A stretch of 45,690 nucleotides of DNA from NCBI GenBank assembly GCA_030726915.1, contig JANRCR010000004.1, positions 3,176-48,865 of the forward strand, given 5' to 3'. Below are positions 7,026-15,651 of this stretch, piece after piece (within the stretch, counting starts at the first letter, position 1; each line of letters opens with the position of its first letter). The notes under the pieces are model-generated. The model searched no databases. It was not told the DNA's origin and saw only the letters and a list, made by a program, of their open reading frames with translations. Source of the DNA: Candidatus Nanopelagicales bacterium. GTDB lineage: Bacteria > Actinomycetota > Actinomycetes > S36-B12. The position numbers and the translations under genes are program-made.

Positions 7026-7772
7026 CTATCTGCCGATCTTGATGCTCTTCAGCCAGGCTGCGGCGACATAGCCCTTCTTGGCAGCAATCACCGTGACGAC
7101 GATCGTCTTGCCCCGATCGCCGGGCTTGACCTTGTAGGAAAAGCCCCTGCCGACCGTCTTCTTGCCGATCTTCCAGGTGGCCTTGACGGTCACGTCAGAC
7201 GGCGACCAGGTGCCCTTGGACACCTTGAGGGTCGCGCCTGCCTTGGCCTTGCCCGTCACCTTGGGTGCGGTGACGGCCTCGACGGGGAGATTCGCAGCAC
7301 CTTCGGCGAAGGTCAGGCCACCGGCGATCTGCTTGATGGTGACCTTGGTCTCGAAGACCGTGATCGGCTGCGCCACCGTGGCGGCGCGGCAGATGAACTC
7401 CAGGTCGTAGACCCCGGTGGGGATCGCCGAACCGTAGGCCTCCTGGGCGATCTCGAGCGTGTAGGCCACCGGCACGGACATCGGGGTGGTTTGCGACCCC
7501 GACGCCGGGATCGACGACAGCGGCTGCAGACCGTTGAGATTGATGTCCTCCGTCAGCGATCCGCCCGTCAACTTGACGACGTAGTGCGTGGCGTTCGGGC
7601 TGGCGCACCCGCCTGTCGTGGTGACGAACAGGGCGGTCATGCCATCCCCCGAGGACGGGGTGATGCTCAGGGTGCCGTTGGCCGAAGCCGCGGGAGCGGC
7701 CACGAGGGCCGCTCCCGCCACCGCGAGGGCACCCACGGTAGCAGCGAGGCCGCGCGTGAAGTGTGTAGACAT
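7026..7772 (-). CDS. Exported Ig-like two-domain protein of the pst locus
   Basis: A 248-residue protein with a signal peptide (residues 1-31, ending PAASA). The first domain (about 32-155) has a Cys pair (GGCASP, FICRAA). The second (about 165-245) reads PKVTGKAKAGATLKVSKGTW, then KATWKIGKKTVGRGFSYKV and a GKTIVVTVIAAKKGYV strand, the pattern of a common actinobacterial Ig-like repeat. It has no C-terminal membrane anchor and no lipobox. It follows the third PstS-like gene by 30 nt and is the last gene before the terminator. An adhesive or scaffold role in the cell envelope is inferred from the fold only. Confidence 0.75.
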   Translation of the reverse strand: MSTHFTRGLAATVGALAVAGAALVAAPAASANGTLSITPSSGDGMTALFVTTTGGCASPNATHYVVKLTGGSLTEDINLNGLQPLSSIPASGSQTTPMSVPVAYTLEIAQEAYGSAIPTGVYDLEFICRAATVAQPITVFETKVTIKQIAGGLTFAEGAANLPVEAVTAPKVTGKAKAGATLKVSKGTWSPSDVTVKATWKIGKKTVGRGFSYKVKPGDRGKTIVVTVIAAKKGYVAAAWLKSIKIGR

Positions 7773-7802
7773 GAGTTAAGTCCCTCTCGTTGTGGTTGGC
7801 CG

Positions 7803-8807
7803 TCAGCTACGGCTGCTGGTGTCGCCGCACTTGCTGGCATCGACCAGATCACCGAAGCCCTGGAGGTTGATTTGGGGCTTCGCCTTGCACAGCAGGGAGT
7901 CCGTGCCGACGAAGACCTTGTACTCGAGCGACGTGGGATCATCGGCCTTCTCAGCCGGGATGATGTTGAACATGTTGCGCACGCCGGAGAAGACCGTGTT
8001 GATCACCATCGGAGCGACACCATCGATGACACCGGGAACAGCGCGGCCACGACGGTCAGGAGCCGTGCCGTACATCTGGCCCTGGTAGACGGCTGCCGAG
8101 TAGGGCATGACCTGGTTCTTCTTCAGTTCACGGCCATCATGCTCCTGGGGCAGGTTGCCGGGGAACGTGCCGCCGTCCTTCTCGGGGACCAGGCAGGGGT
8201 ACGTGCCCGCCGAGATCTCGGCCTCGGTGATGCCGACATACGACAGCCAGCTGCTGCGCGTCCCGGAGCCCGTCTGGACGAGGGCCGGCTGGATATCCGA
8301 GACCTCGCACTTGAAGATCGCGATGAGCTGGGCCTTGGTGAGCTCCCGCGGCACATCGCCATCAGCACGCACTGCAAAGGTCAGCGCGTCCGTGGCGAAC
8401 GGCACCCACACCATGGGGATCGAGCTGGTGTACGACCCACGCGAGGACGACGAGCGAGCGAACTGGAAGCAGCCGTCACCGGCCACCAGCGAAGCCTGGA
8501 GAGCGTCGCGGCCCTTGGACGAGCCGTTGGGGCGAATGATGTCCTTGCACGCGGGTGTGCTTGCCGGATCCTTAGTGGTGATGGTCGGCGAGCCGATGGC
8601 GTCGTAGGAGCCGATGACCTTCTGGCCGCCATCGGTCACGATCTCCGCGAGGGCGTTCAGCAGGGACTGGGTCGTGTCGGAGCCACCACCGGCGAGCGCG
8701 CGGTAGGTCGGGGGCCCGACGGGGTCGGCCTGGGCGAGGGGAAGCGTGGCCAGCCCAAGGCTGAGCACGCCCGCACCCGCCAGGGCTGCAATGAGGGACT
8801 TTCGCAT
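7803..8807 (-). CDS. Exported PstS-like phosphate-binding-fold protein
   Basis: A 334-residue protein with a signal peptide ending LAQA near residue 27. The mature start has GGGSDTTQSLLNALA, the phosphate-binding-loop style motif (GSDTT) of actinobacterial PstS-like proteins. Further on come FARSSSSRGSY, an ALTFAVRADG strand and LTKAQLIAIFKC, which matches the usual PstS helix that follows the hinge. It has no lipobox and no C-terminal helix, so it should be free in the wall or periplasm-like space. The start ATG 8807 is 2 nt after the preceding stop. It probably delivers or buffers phosphate for PstCA; another anion is possible. Confidence 0.8.
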   Translation of the reverse strand: MRKSLIAALAGAGVLSLGLATLPLAQADPVGPPTYRALAGGGSDTTQSLLNALAEIVTDGGQKVIGSYDAIGSPTITTKDPASTPACKDIIRPNGSSKGRDALQASLVAGDGCFQFARSSSSRGSYTSSIPMVWVPFATDALTFAVRADGDVPRELTKAQLIAIFKCEVSDIQPALVQTGSGTRSSWLSYVGITEAEISAGTYPCLVPEKDGGTFPGNLPQEHDGRELKKNQVMPYSAAVYQGQMYGTAPDRRGRAVPGVIDGVAPMVINTVFSGVRNMFNIIPAEKADDPTSLEYKVFVGTDSLLCKAKPQINLQGFGDLVDASKCGDTSSRS

Positions 8808-8809
8808 AA

Positions 8810-11323
8810 TTAGTGTGCTCCTCTTTCCTGCGGTGCCCGACGCGGGTTTGCGGCGGGAGTCATGGTGGCTCGTGCGCGCTGCATCAAGACGGCAGCGACG
8901 AGCAGGGCCGTGCCGCCAGCAATCAGCAGCAGCACGGCGAGATAGCGCACAGCCCCGACGGGGCTCTGCGGGGTGAGTGCTGTGGTGGCAGCCGATGTGA
9001 CGGCCACCGTCTGGGCCGGGGGCTCCTCGACGACGGTCTCCTCGACCACCGTCTCCTCCACCACGGTCTCTTCCACGACCGTGTCCGTCACCGTCGTATC
9101 CACCACGGTGGTGTCGGTGTACGTCGTGTCCGTGTACGTCGTATCGGTGAACGTCGTATCGGTGGTCGACGTATCCGCCGGAAGGCCCCCCGTACTTGGA
9201 TCCTCCGACGAATCTGGCTCGGGTTCCGTGGTCGGTTCGGGCGCAGGATTGGGCTTCTCGCCCACGCGCTCGACGATCTCGGTCGCCGCCTCCTTGGCAA
9301 CCGCTCGCTCGCCGTCCGACAGCGGCACGTATCCGAAGGGGAGCTGACCTGGTCCATCGCCGAGTTCCTGGCCAGCGCTGGCGATGTAGTTCAGCGCACC
9401 TGCGTACGCCTCAGCGCTCGCCTCCGTGAGGGAGCCGGGCACGGTGGCCGCGTAGGTGTAGGAGGTCAGCGGGTAGGCGCCCTTGACCTTGGCGCCGGGA
9501 TCGGGCTGCACGATGCCCGGCACGCCTGTTCCCTTGGCGTCGGCGGCAGCGAGCCGGATGGACTCCTCCGTGGGCGCGACGAACTCGCCAGCGGCATTGC
9601 GCAGAAGGGCGGGAGTCAGGGAGAAGCGGGTTGTGAGGGGCGAGTCAGAGATGACCACCATGGCACGCCGGCCGGGCTCCTGGGGGGGCGTCTTCTTGTA
9701 ACCCGGGGGAAGCGCGGCCGGGTCGTACGTGCCCGACGCCATTGTGTCACCGCGACTAGCTGCGCGCGAAGCCGCGAAGAGATCACCCGCGAACGGGAAG
9801 AGATCGAAGGTGCACAGGGGCACCGCGCGATCGCTGTACTTCACGCACGTGTTGTCGGAGCGAGGGAAGTCCGACCGTGGATAGCTCTGGCGCTTGTAGA
9901 CCGGGTTGACGACAGTGCCCCATTTGTCGGCCTTGCCCTTGATCCACTCGCGCGCCTCGGCATCGGACCAGATCCAGTCCCACACGAGGCGGGCGGAGTC
10001 TGTCTCCCCAAGAGTCGTGATCACGTGTCCTAGCCCGGGGAACTTCAGACCCTTGAACTGGGGATTGAGGTCGAGGAACTCGGGATCCTGTGAGATGTCG
10101 TAGGGGTTCGTCTCCACGCGATCGGCGTTAGGGGCAGCATCGAAACGATATGTCTGCGTGAGGAGCTTGGCGACCAGCCGAGGCGTCAACTTGATATCAC
10201 GAAGGCGCTCGCCATCGCGCAGACGGACGGGCTCGGGGGCCAGGGTCGATGACTGGCTCTCAAGGTTGAAGGCGAAGGTCAGGCCTGAGAGAGCTGCCGG
10301 CGCGTAGACGACCGGGCGCGGTGCCTCGTCCTCTGGGACGCCGTACCCGATGAAGGCCATGCCCGGCTGTTCTGTCTTCAGCTTCTCTCGCGCCTCAAGG
10401 TCCGACAGCACCGTGAAGCTGAAGTTGCCGAGGCCATCGGCACACCAGGCTGGCTGCCAACGGGACACAGCCTCGATGACGCGGTCAGTTCCGAGGAGAG
10501 GTGTCTCGGACCCGGTGATCGAGCAGGAGGCGCCCACGGGCTGGAAGTCAAGCGGGAAGAAGATCCGATGCTGCCAGTTCGATGTCATCAGGGGCGAAGT
10601 GTCCAAGCCCTCGGTGTAGGTCAGTCCGCGCTTGGTGCCGTCGACCTCGGTGTCGCCTCGCGGCACGACGACGAGCCAGCAGAGCGGGGACTCGCCGTCG
10701 CGGGACTGCCCGCAGCCAAGTCCTGGAGACTCGACGCCGGTCTGCACCTCGAGGAAGTCCTCGCCCGTGCCGTCCGAGCGGATGCGGTTGTGATTGGACT
10801 CGTTGGAGGTGTAGCGATCGAAGAACTCGGACTTGTTGCCGGTGTTGGTCCGTCCAGTCCATGAGACGAAGGGGATGTAGGACAGGGTGCCGGACTTGTA
10901 CTCGTTGTACTTTTCCTCAAGGGGGTCGACGACCCCGGCTGTCGTCATTTGCCGTGAATTGGTGTTTTGCCCACCATTGGCAGACTTCTGCGCGCCGTAG
11001 ACGCACTGCTCCCGAGGGGGCCCATCCTCAAGCGTGCCGCCCCAACACTGCATGATCTGCAGGTAGTTGATGCCCACGAGGCCGAATTCCGGTGATGTCG
11101 GCTTGCCACCCTCCCAGGTCACGCGTACCACCTGGTTGACCAGGTTTTGCGTCTGCGCCACAGTCACCTTGAGCCCAGTGAAGGGACCGTTGCCCTCCTT
11201 CGTCACAGCACTGCCTTCGAGCCGAGGGCCACGATCCGCCGGCGAAGCGGAGGCTGGCACGGCCAGCACTGCGCCGCTCGCGATCAGGGCAAGGCCGCTT
11301 ACCGCGGCGACGAGGCGCTTCAC
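8810..11323 (-). CDS. Giant membrane-anchored PstS-like protein
   Basis: An 837-residue protein, more than twice the usual PstS length. It has a signal peptide (1-27), then a large Cys-containing region (about 30-690) whose second half has PstS-like features: GLTFAFNLES, DIKLTPRLVAKLLTQTY, SYTYAATVPGS and a YPLTSY segment. A Pro/Glu/Asp spacer leads to a Thr/Val repeat stalk (TDTTY, EETVV units, about 700-765), then one membrane helix at about 794-814 and a basic tail. The stalk would hold the binding domain away from the membrane across the cell wall. The GTG start at 11323 overlaps the pstS stop. Anchoring by a C-terminal helix instead of an N-terminal lipid is unusual for a binding protein. 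Confidence 0.75.
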   Translation of the reverse strand: MKRLVAAVSGLALIASGAVLAVPASASPADRGPRLEGSAVTKEGNGPFTGLKVTVAQTQNLVNQVVRVTWEGGKPTSPEFGLVGINYLQIMQCWGGTLEDGPPREQCVYGAQKSANGGQNTNSRQMTTAGVVDPLEEKYNEYKSGTLSYIPFVSWTGRTNTGNKSEFFDRYTSNESNHNRIRSDGTGEDFLEVQTGVESPGLGCGQSRDGESPLCWLVVVPRGDTEVDGTKRGLTYTEGLDTSPLMTSNWQHRIFFPLDFQPVGASCSITGSETPLLGTDRVIEAVSRWQPAWCADGLGNFSFTVLSDLEAREKLKTEQPGMAFIGYGVPEDEAPRPVVYAPAALSGLTFAFNLESQSSTLAPEPVRLRDGERLRDIKLTPRLVAKLLTQTYRFDAAPNADRVETNPYDISQDPEFLDLNPQFKGLKFPGLGHVITTLGETDSARLVWDWIWSDAEAREWIKGKADKWGTVVNPVYKRQSYPRSDFPRSDNTCVKYSDRAVPLCTFDLFPFAGDLFAASRAASRGDTMASGTYDPAALPPGYKKTPPQEPGRRAMVVISDSPLTTRFSLTPALLRNAAGEFVAPTEESIRLAAADAKGTGVPGIVQPDPGAKVKGAYPLTSYTYAATVPGSLTEASAEAYAGALNYIASAGQELGDGPGQLPFGYVPLSDGERAVAKEAATEIVERVGEKPNPAPEPTTEPEPDSSEDPSTGGLPADTSTTDTTFTDTTYTDTTYTDTTVVDTTVTDTVVEETVVEETVVEETVVEEPPAQTVAVTSAATTALTPQSPVGAVRYLAVLLLIAGGTALLVAAVLMQRARATMTPAANPRRAPQERGAH
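9024..9177 (-). repeat. In-frame Thr/Val/Glu repeat array (wall-spanning stalk)
   Basis: Tandem 15-nt-like units encode EETVV about four times next to TDTTY/TDTTV units. They form a low-complexity stalk just before the transmembrane helix of the giant PstS-like protein. Such arrays readily vary in copy number. Confidence 0.7.
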
Positions 11324-13044
11324 GCGTCACCACCCGCGCGCCGTGACGCCATCGTGCGAGCGACGAGGGGGGGTGCAAAGAGCAGGGCAAGGACGACGAC
11401 GAACGTCGCGACGAGAAGACCGGTGTAGGGGCCCCAGCCCGAACTTGCCTCGGTCGACACCGGGATACCGGCGACGTAGGCGCCTCCCGTCACGGCGCCA
11501 CCCGCCGCAGCCGCAGGATCGACGATGACCTCACCGGTCGTCGGGTCGACGACCGGGTCTGCCGCGATGACCTGGCCCGTCTCGGGATCCACGACCACGG
11601 CTGCGCCACCCCCGTCGACGGCGACATCCGTCCCCGCACCCGAGCCCGTCCCGACCGCGGTGCCCGTCCCACCCGCGGTGCCACCACCGGCCACACCTGT
11701 GTCCGTGGTGCCACCACTGGATCCACCCGATGTACCACCACCAGCGTTACCACCACCGGCGTTACCCCCACCGGCATTACCGCCACCCGAGGCGCCACCT
11801 CCGGCCTCGGCCGCCGTCCCACACTGGGTCGGTCCCCTGGCATCGCAGGCGGGGGGTTGGGGCGCGGACTTGGCGAGGGTGTTGCTGCCATCGGCGGAGA
11901 AGGTCGGGTTGTTGCACTTGGCGATGTTGATGTTTTCCACCACGGCGCCCGGAATCCGCTTGATCACGTCAAAGCCCGCCTTGACGAGGTTGATCGGCAA
12001 CGGTGAATAGCCGAGGGCATCGGCCTGCTGTTGGCCCTGGCATAGGAAGTAGTTGGCGAAGTCCGCGAGGGTGTTGCCCTTCTCGGTGCTGAAGCCGTTG
12101 TCAAGTGTCGTGGGGACGACCATGTAGCTGTACGAAGACAGTGGATAGGAACGCTTATCCGTATTGCCGTACACACCCGTGAGGTTTTGACTCAGGTCCG
12201 AATTGATGCGAGCACCGAGCAGGCCGACCGCCACGGCCTCTGCGGTGGGCAGCACGTAGAAGCCTGCCTTGTTGAGCACCTTCGCCGCCGGGAAGCCGGC
12301 AGCCTTGGCGTAGGAATACTCAACGTAGGTGATCGCTCCCACGCTCTGGTCCTGCTTGACATATCCGGAGACACCCAGGGAGCCGCTCTGGGCGACAAAT
12401 CCGGGGCTGCTGGGGAAGTTTGAGGTGAAGCCGCACGGAGTGCCCCGACCGACCTTTTGGCAGTAGGCATTCCAGATATCGGGGTACACGGCGGCGAGCC
12501 AGGTGGTGAACTGCGCGGTCGTGCCTGAGCCATCCGAGCGCACAATGGGCACCACCTTGATGGGTGGCAGATTCAGTCCGGGATTGTCCGCCTTGATAGC
12601 CGGATCACCCCACTGTGTGATGACGCCCGTGAAGATCTTGGCGATGGTCTCGCCGGAGAGCCTCAACTGGGTCACCCGATTGGGGCCGATCTTGAGGTTG
12701 TACATAAAGGCGGTGCCACCAGCGACGATGGGCATGTAGGCAAAGGGACGAGCCGGAGGCTGATCAACAACATTGCCGTCCTTGAGCCCGTAGGGGATCT
12801 CAGAGACAGCAAAGTCCACGGTGCCGTTGCGGAACTGATTGCGTCCGTCGGAGGAGCCCGAGGCCTGGTAGTCAATGCGCATGCCGTACTGATTGACATT
12901 GCGGCGCCACTGGTCGACAGCGTTGGCGCTCCAGGTGGACCCCGATCCAGAGACAGGCACATAGCTGGCTGCGGATGCCGGTGCACCGGCGAAGAAGAAG
13001 GACGTGCCGAGAAGCAGCCCGGTCGCCAGGATACGTCGTCTCAT
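11320..13044 (-). CDS. pstS: Phosphate-binding protein PstS with C-terminal membrane anchor
   Basis: A 574-residue protein with a signal peptide ending ASA at about residue 25. The PstS domain (about 27-390) has the phosphate-binding loops GSGSTWSANAVDQW and RSDGSGTTAQFT, plus the family helix LSGETIAKIFTGVITQW. It is followed by a Gly-rich linker (about 415-470, GGGNA repeated three times), an acidic Val/Asp segment, and a C-terminal helix near 545-566 with a basic tail. A canonical PstS is about 350-380 residues and, in actinobacteria, a lipoprotein; here there is no lipobox. It binds phosphate for PstCAB. The ATG overlaps the pstA stop (ATGA), and its own stop overlaps the next start. Confidence 0.92.
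   Translation of the reverse strand: MRRRILATGLLLGTSFFFAGAPASAASYVPVSGSGSTWSANAVDQWRRNVNQYGMRIDYQASGSSDGRNQFRNGTVDFAVSEIPYGLKDGNVVDQPPARPFAYMPIVAGGTAFMYNLKIGPNRVTQLRLSGETIAKIFTGVITQWGDPAIKADNPGLNLPPIKVVPIVRSDGSGTTAQFTTWLAAVYPDIWNAYCQKVGRGTPCGFTSNFPSSPGFVAQSGSLGVSGYVKQDQSVGAITYVEYSYAKAAGFPAAKVLNKAGFYVLPTAEAVAVGLLGARINSDLSQNLTGVYGNTDKRSYPLSSYSYMVVPTTLDNGFSTEKGNTLADFANYFLCQGQQQADALGYSPLPINLVKAGFDVIKRIPGAVVENINIAKCNNPTFSADGSNTLAKSAPQPPACDARGPTQCGTAAEAGGGASGGGNAGGGNAGGGNAGGGTSGGSSGGTTDTGVAGGGTAGGTGTAVGTGSGAGTDVAVDGGGAAVVVDPETGQVIAADPVVDPTTGEVIVDPAAAAGGAVTGGAYVAGIPVSTEASSGWGPYTGLLVATFVVVLALLFAPPLVARTMASRRAGGDA
11743..11787 (-). repeat. Three 15-bp repeats encoding GGGNA in the PstS linker
   Basis: Three consecutive 15-nt units (11743-11757, 11758-11772, 11773-11787), differing at a few third positions, encode GGGNA. 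They lie in the flexible linker between the phosphate-binding domain and the membrane helix. Confidence 0.8.
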
Positions 13045-14318
13045 GAGGTGTCTCCGAAGTCAAGGGAAGGGGTACCCGACGACGGTTTCGGATTACTGCC
13101 CTCAGACGCCACCCGAGCAGACTCCCTGCGGGTGAACCTTTGTGAATCTTCACGTGAACGCTTCACACTGCGGCGCTGCTGGTTGCGGCTGAGGTTGCCC
13201 GCTCCCCGACCCCCAATGATGCGGGCGATGATGAAGAGGATCAGCACCACGAACATGAGCACCGCAGCCGTGCCGAAGCCTCGGGCGATCATGGTGGGCT
13301 CGGGTGACTTGACGAATTCGAAGGTGGCCAGGGGAAGCGACACCATCGGGCCGCTCGCCGGATTGAGATTCAACGCGGCTGTGAAGCCCGCCGTCAGCAG
13401 GACGGGGGACGTCTCACCGATCCCGCGGGCGGTGCCCAGGATGATGGCGGTCATGAGCCCGGACCGGGCCGTGGGCAGGGTGACAAACCACACGGTTCGC
13501 CACTGACCAGCCCCGAGGGCGTAGGACGCTTCCTTGAGATTGCCGGGGACGAGTCGCAGCACGACATCGGAGGCACGAATGATGATCGGCAGCATCATGA
13601 CGCTGATGGCCAAGGCTGCCGCGAGGCCCGACTTGTCAAAGCCAAGGATGAGGATCAGCGACGCGTAGATGAAGAGGCCGGCAACGATCGAGGGAAGGGC
13701 GGTCATCGCTTCCGAGATCGTCCGGACAAAGCGCGCAAAGGGACCTGGAATCTCGTTCATGTAGACCGCGCAGGCCACACCCAGTGGGATAACGATGGCC
13801 AGCGCAATGGTGATCATGATGAGCGTGCCCGCAACAGCGTGGAGAATGCCTCCGGACGTGAGCGGGTCGAGCGGTCCCGCATTTTGCATGTCCTGGGTGA
13901 AAAAGTTGAGGTTTGTCAGGGCCTCCCAGCCCTTGATGACGGTAAACGTCACCACGAAGATGAGGGCCAGCAGCAGGGCAAAGGCAAGGCTGTGGATCAC
14001 GACTGCCGCGATGCGGTCCTTGACCGCCGAGAAGTCCTCGTCCAGCGAGACGAGCACGGCGTACAGCCCAACAAAGGCCACGTAGCTGACCACGAGAAAG
14101 CCCATCCACCCGCTGAAAGGCAACAGGGTGAAGAGGAGGGCGGCAACACCAACGCCGCCCACGGCTGCACCCGCCAGGGAAAGGACGTCCGAGCGTCGGA
14201 AGCCCCCGATGCGGCGTGCCTTGAGATCCACGGGTGTCGGTGTCCGCTGCGGCAGCGTGGTCCGGCGTGTGGGGTCACCACTGGCCAGTTTGTCGAGGTC
14301 GTCGATGGAGGCTGTCAT
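13041..14318 (-). CDS. pstA: Phosphate ABC transporter permease PstA
   Basis: A 425-residue permease. The core has the PstA pattern SEAMTALPSIVAGLFIYAS, the coupling segment EASYALGAGQWRTVWFVTLP that contacts PstB, and TARGIGETSPVLLTAGF near the end. Compared with the usual size of about 280-300 residues it has two extra N-terminal membrane segments (about 45-90) and a basic, disordered C-terminal tail of roughly 45 residues. The start ATG 14318 lies 2 nt after the pstC stop. An upstream in-frame start at 14645 would lie inside pstC and is rejected. It forms the channel with PstC. Confidence 0.94.
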   Translation of the reverse strand: MTASIDDLDKLASGDPTRRTTLPQRTPTPVDLKARRIGGFRRSDVLSLAGAAVGGVGVAALLFTLLPFSGWMGFLVVSYVAFVGLYAVLVSLDEDFSAVKDRIAAVVIHSLAFALLLALIFVVTFTVIKGWEALTNLNFFTQDMQNAGPLDPLTSGGILHAVAGTLIMITIALAIVIPLGVACAVYMNEIPGPFARFVRTISEAMTALPSIVAGLFIYASLILILGFDKSGLAAALAISVMMLPIIIRASDVVLRLVPGNLKEASYALGAGQWRTVWFVTLPTARSGLMTAIILGTARGIGETSPVLLTAGFTAALNLNPASGPMVSLPLATFEFVKSPEPTMIARGFGTAAVLMFVVLILFIIARIIGGRGAGNLSRNQQRRSVKRSREDSQRFTRRESARVASEGSNPKPSSGTPSLDFGDTS

Positions 14319-14320
14319 CA

Positions 14321-15391
14321 CTAATCCGTCGATGCGCCGGAGCGCGATCGGGCGACGATGGACGACGCGATGAAGTTGACAACGAGCGTGATGAGGAAGA
14401 GAGCCAGGCCTGCGGCCATGAGGGCAGACGTCCCGAAGGGGGTCGCCTCGCCGTAGCGCAGCGCGATCAGCGCGGAGATGGAGTTGGTGCCGTTCTGCAA
14501 AATATTCGGCTGGATGAGGAACACCGGCGAGATGATCATGAAGACCGCGATGGTCTCCCCCAGTGCACGCCCCAGGCCGAGCATGGTGCCGCCGATCATT
14601 CCGCCTTTGCCGAAGGGCAGGACGACGGAGCGGATCATTCCCCACTTCGTCGCACCGAGTGCGTAGGCGCCCTCGCGCTCACCCACGGGAGCCTGGGAGA
14701 ACACCTCACGCATGACCGACGTGGTGATGGGCGCGACCATGAGCGCCACGACGATCCCGGCGATGAACGTGGAGGAGGTGAAGACCGTGGCGGTCGAGAG
14801 CGGATCATCGGGATCGCTCCCGTCGACCGAAAAGAAGGGAATCCATCCGAGATAGGTCGACAGCCACCGGGCAAGCCCGATGATCTGTCCCTGCAGGAAG
14901 AAGAACCCCCAGAGACCAAACACCACACTGGGCACCGCGGCCATGAGGTCCACCAGGCTGATGAGTGTCTGACGAATCCTGCGGGGGCTGTACTCGGAGA
15001 TGTAGAGAGCCACACCCGTCGACAGCGGGACGGCAAAGAAGATCGCCGTGATCGCAATGAGGAAGGTGCCGGTCAAGACCGCCGCTATACCGAAGTTGCC
15101 CCCGTCGGGCTCCCACGCCTGCGTGGTGATGAAGGACAACCCTGCCTGAGACAGTGCCTGGAGGGCGCGGATCGTCAAGAACACCCCGACGAGCGCCATG
15201 ATTACGAGCACTGCCACGCCACTGGCACTGATCCCACCGCGGAAAATCCGGTCGGTCATGCTGCGGGTGGTCGTTAACTGACGGGGTTCGACCACCCCAT
15301 CCACGGACGGCTCCGGCCGAGGTGGGAGCACGGTGGTGGACACAGGCGCACTCTCACGAGTCAGGGCAACGAGTGAGCGGCGTCCAAACAA
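14321..15391 (-). CDS. pstC: Phosphate ABC transporter permease PstC
   Basis: A 356-residue permease from TTG 15391. A GTG at 15343 would give 340 residues and is equally plausible, because the first 16 residues are not family-like. It has the PstC-typical YISEYSPRRIRQTLISLVDLMAAVPSVVFGLWG region, split here as ISEYSPRRIRQ and MAAVPSVVFGLWG. The coupling motif is EGAYALGATKWGMIRSVVLP, followed by GLGRALGETIAVFM. It is the first gene of the minus-strand pst series, preceded by tandem PHO-box-like repeats. It forms the phosphate channel with PstA. Confidence 0.94.
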   Translation of the reverse strand: MFGRRSLVALTRESAPVSTTVLPPRPEPSVDGVVEPRQLTTTRSMTDRIFRGGISASGVAVLVIMALVGVFLTIRALQALSQAGLSFITTQAWEPDGGNFGIAAVLTGTFLIAITAIFFAVPLSTGVALYISEYSPRRIRQTLISLVDLMAAVPSVVFGLWGFFFLQGQIIGLARWLSTYLGWIPFFSVDGSDPDDPLSTATVFTSSTFIAGIVVALMVAPITTSVMREVFSQAPVGEREGAYALGATKWGMIRSVVLPFGKGGMIGGTMLGLGRALGETIAVFMIISPVFLIQPNILQNGTNSISALIALRYGEATPFGTSALMAAGLALFLITLVVNFIASSIVARSRSGASTD

Positions 15392-15399
15392 ACTTCAGC

Positions 15400-15415
15400 G
15401 TTCATTTGGGTGAAC
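15400..15415. promoter_or_regulatory. Inverted repeat GTTCA-N6-TGAAC near the pstC start
   Basis: GTTCATTTGGGTGAAC has arms at 15400-15404 and 15411-15415. Read on the plus strand its first 11 nt match every position of the PhoP unit consensus G(G/T)TCAYYYR(G/C)G. It lies 9 nt upstream of the TTG at 15391. If it is a regulator site, the true pstC start may be the GTG at 15343. Confidence 0.45.
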
Positions 15416-15453
15416 GAATCGTGCCGGGTGCTTCTGCGGGTGCCTATCAAAAC

Positions 15454-15475
15454 CCTGAATGAAGTCCAGGTGAAT
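15454..15475 (-). promoter_or_regulatory. Tandem PHO-box-like direct repeat upstream of pstC
   Basis: On the minus strand ATTCACCTGGA is followed directly by CTTCATTCAGG. The two 11-nt units match 9 and 10 of 11 positions of the actinobacterial PhoP direct-repeat unit. They lie about 63 nt before the TTG of pstC, in the 260-bp divergent region with the HD gene. Other GTTCA sequences at 15503 and 15602 may be further weak units; nothing else is seen in this gap. Confidence 0.55.
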
Positions 15476-15651
15476 GCACATTGGCTCGGCCATGGACTGG
15501 CAGTTCACTCACACTGGCACACCAGCACCGGCGTCCAGATCCACGCGCCATTGACCGCTGGACGTGACCAATACTAAAAGTCCATCGGGCGGTCAGCGAT
15601 TGTTCATCAAAGTGGCGCTCGCATTCCACGTCCAGGGTGTGACATTCCCTC

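Noticed and set aside
5200-8807. LPXTG sorting signals in the surface proteins as substrates of the sortase-like protein
   Set aside because: No LPXTG-like pentapeptide precedes any of the C-terminal helices, and the enzyme lacks catalytic residues.
7491-8813. Plus-strand frame of 440 codons opposite two pst-locus genes
   Set aside because: Arg/Gly/Asp-rich composition without domains; it lies opposite clear PstS-like and Ig-like genes.
9024-9177. CRISPR-like direct repeats
   Set aside because: The units are 15-18 nt, continuous and in frame, encoding a Thr/Val/Glu stalk; there are no spacers and no cas genes.
8813-10033. Plus-strand frame of 406 codons opposite the giant PstS-like gene
   Set aside because: Antisense shadow. 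Its His/Arg/Gly repeats mirror the stalk repeats of the real gene.
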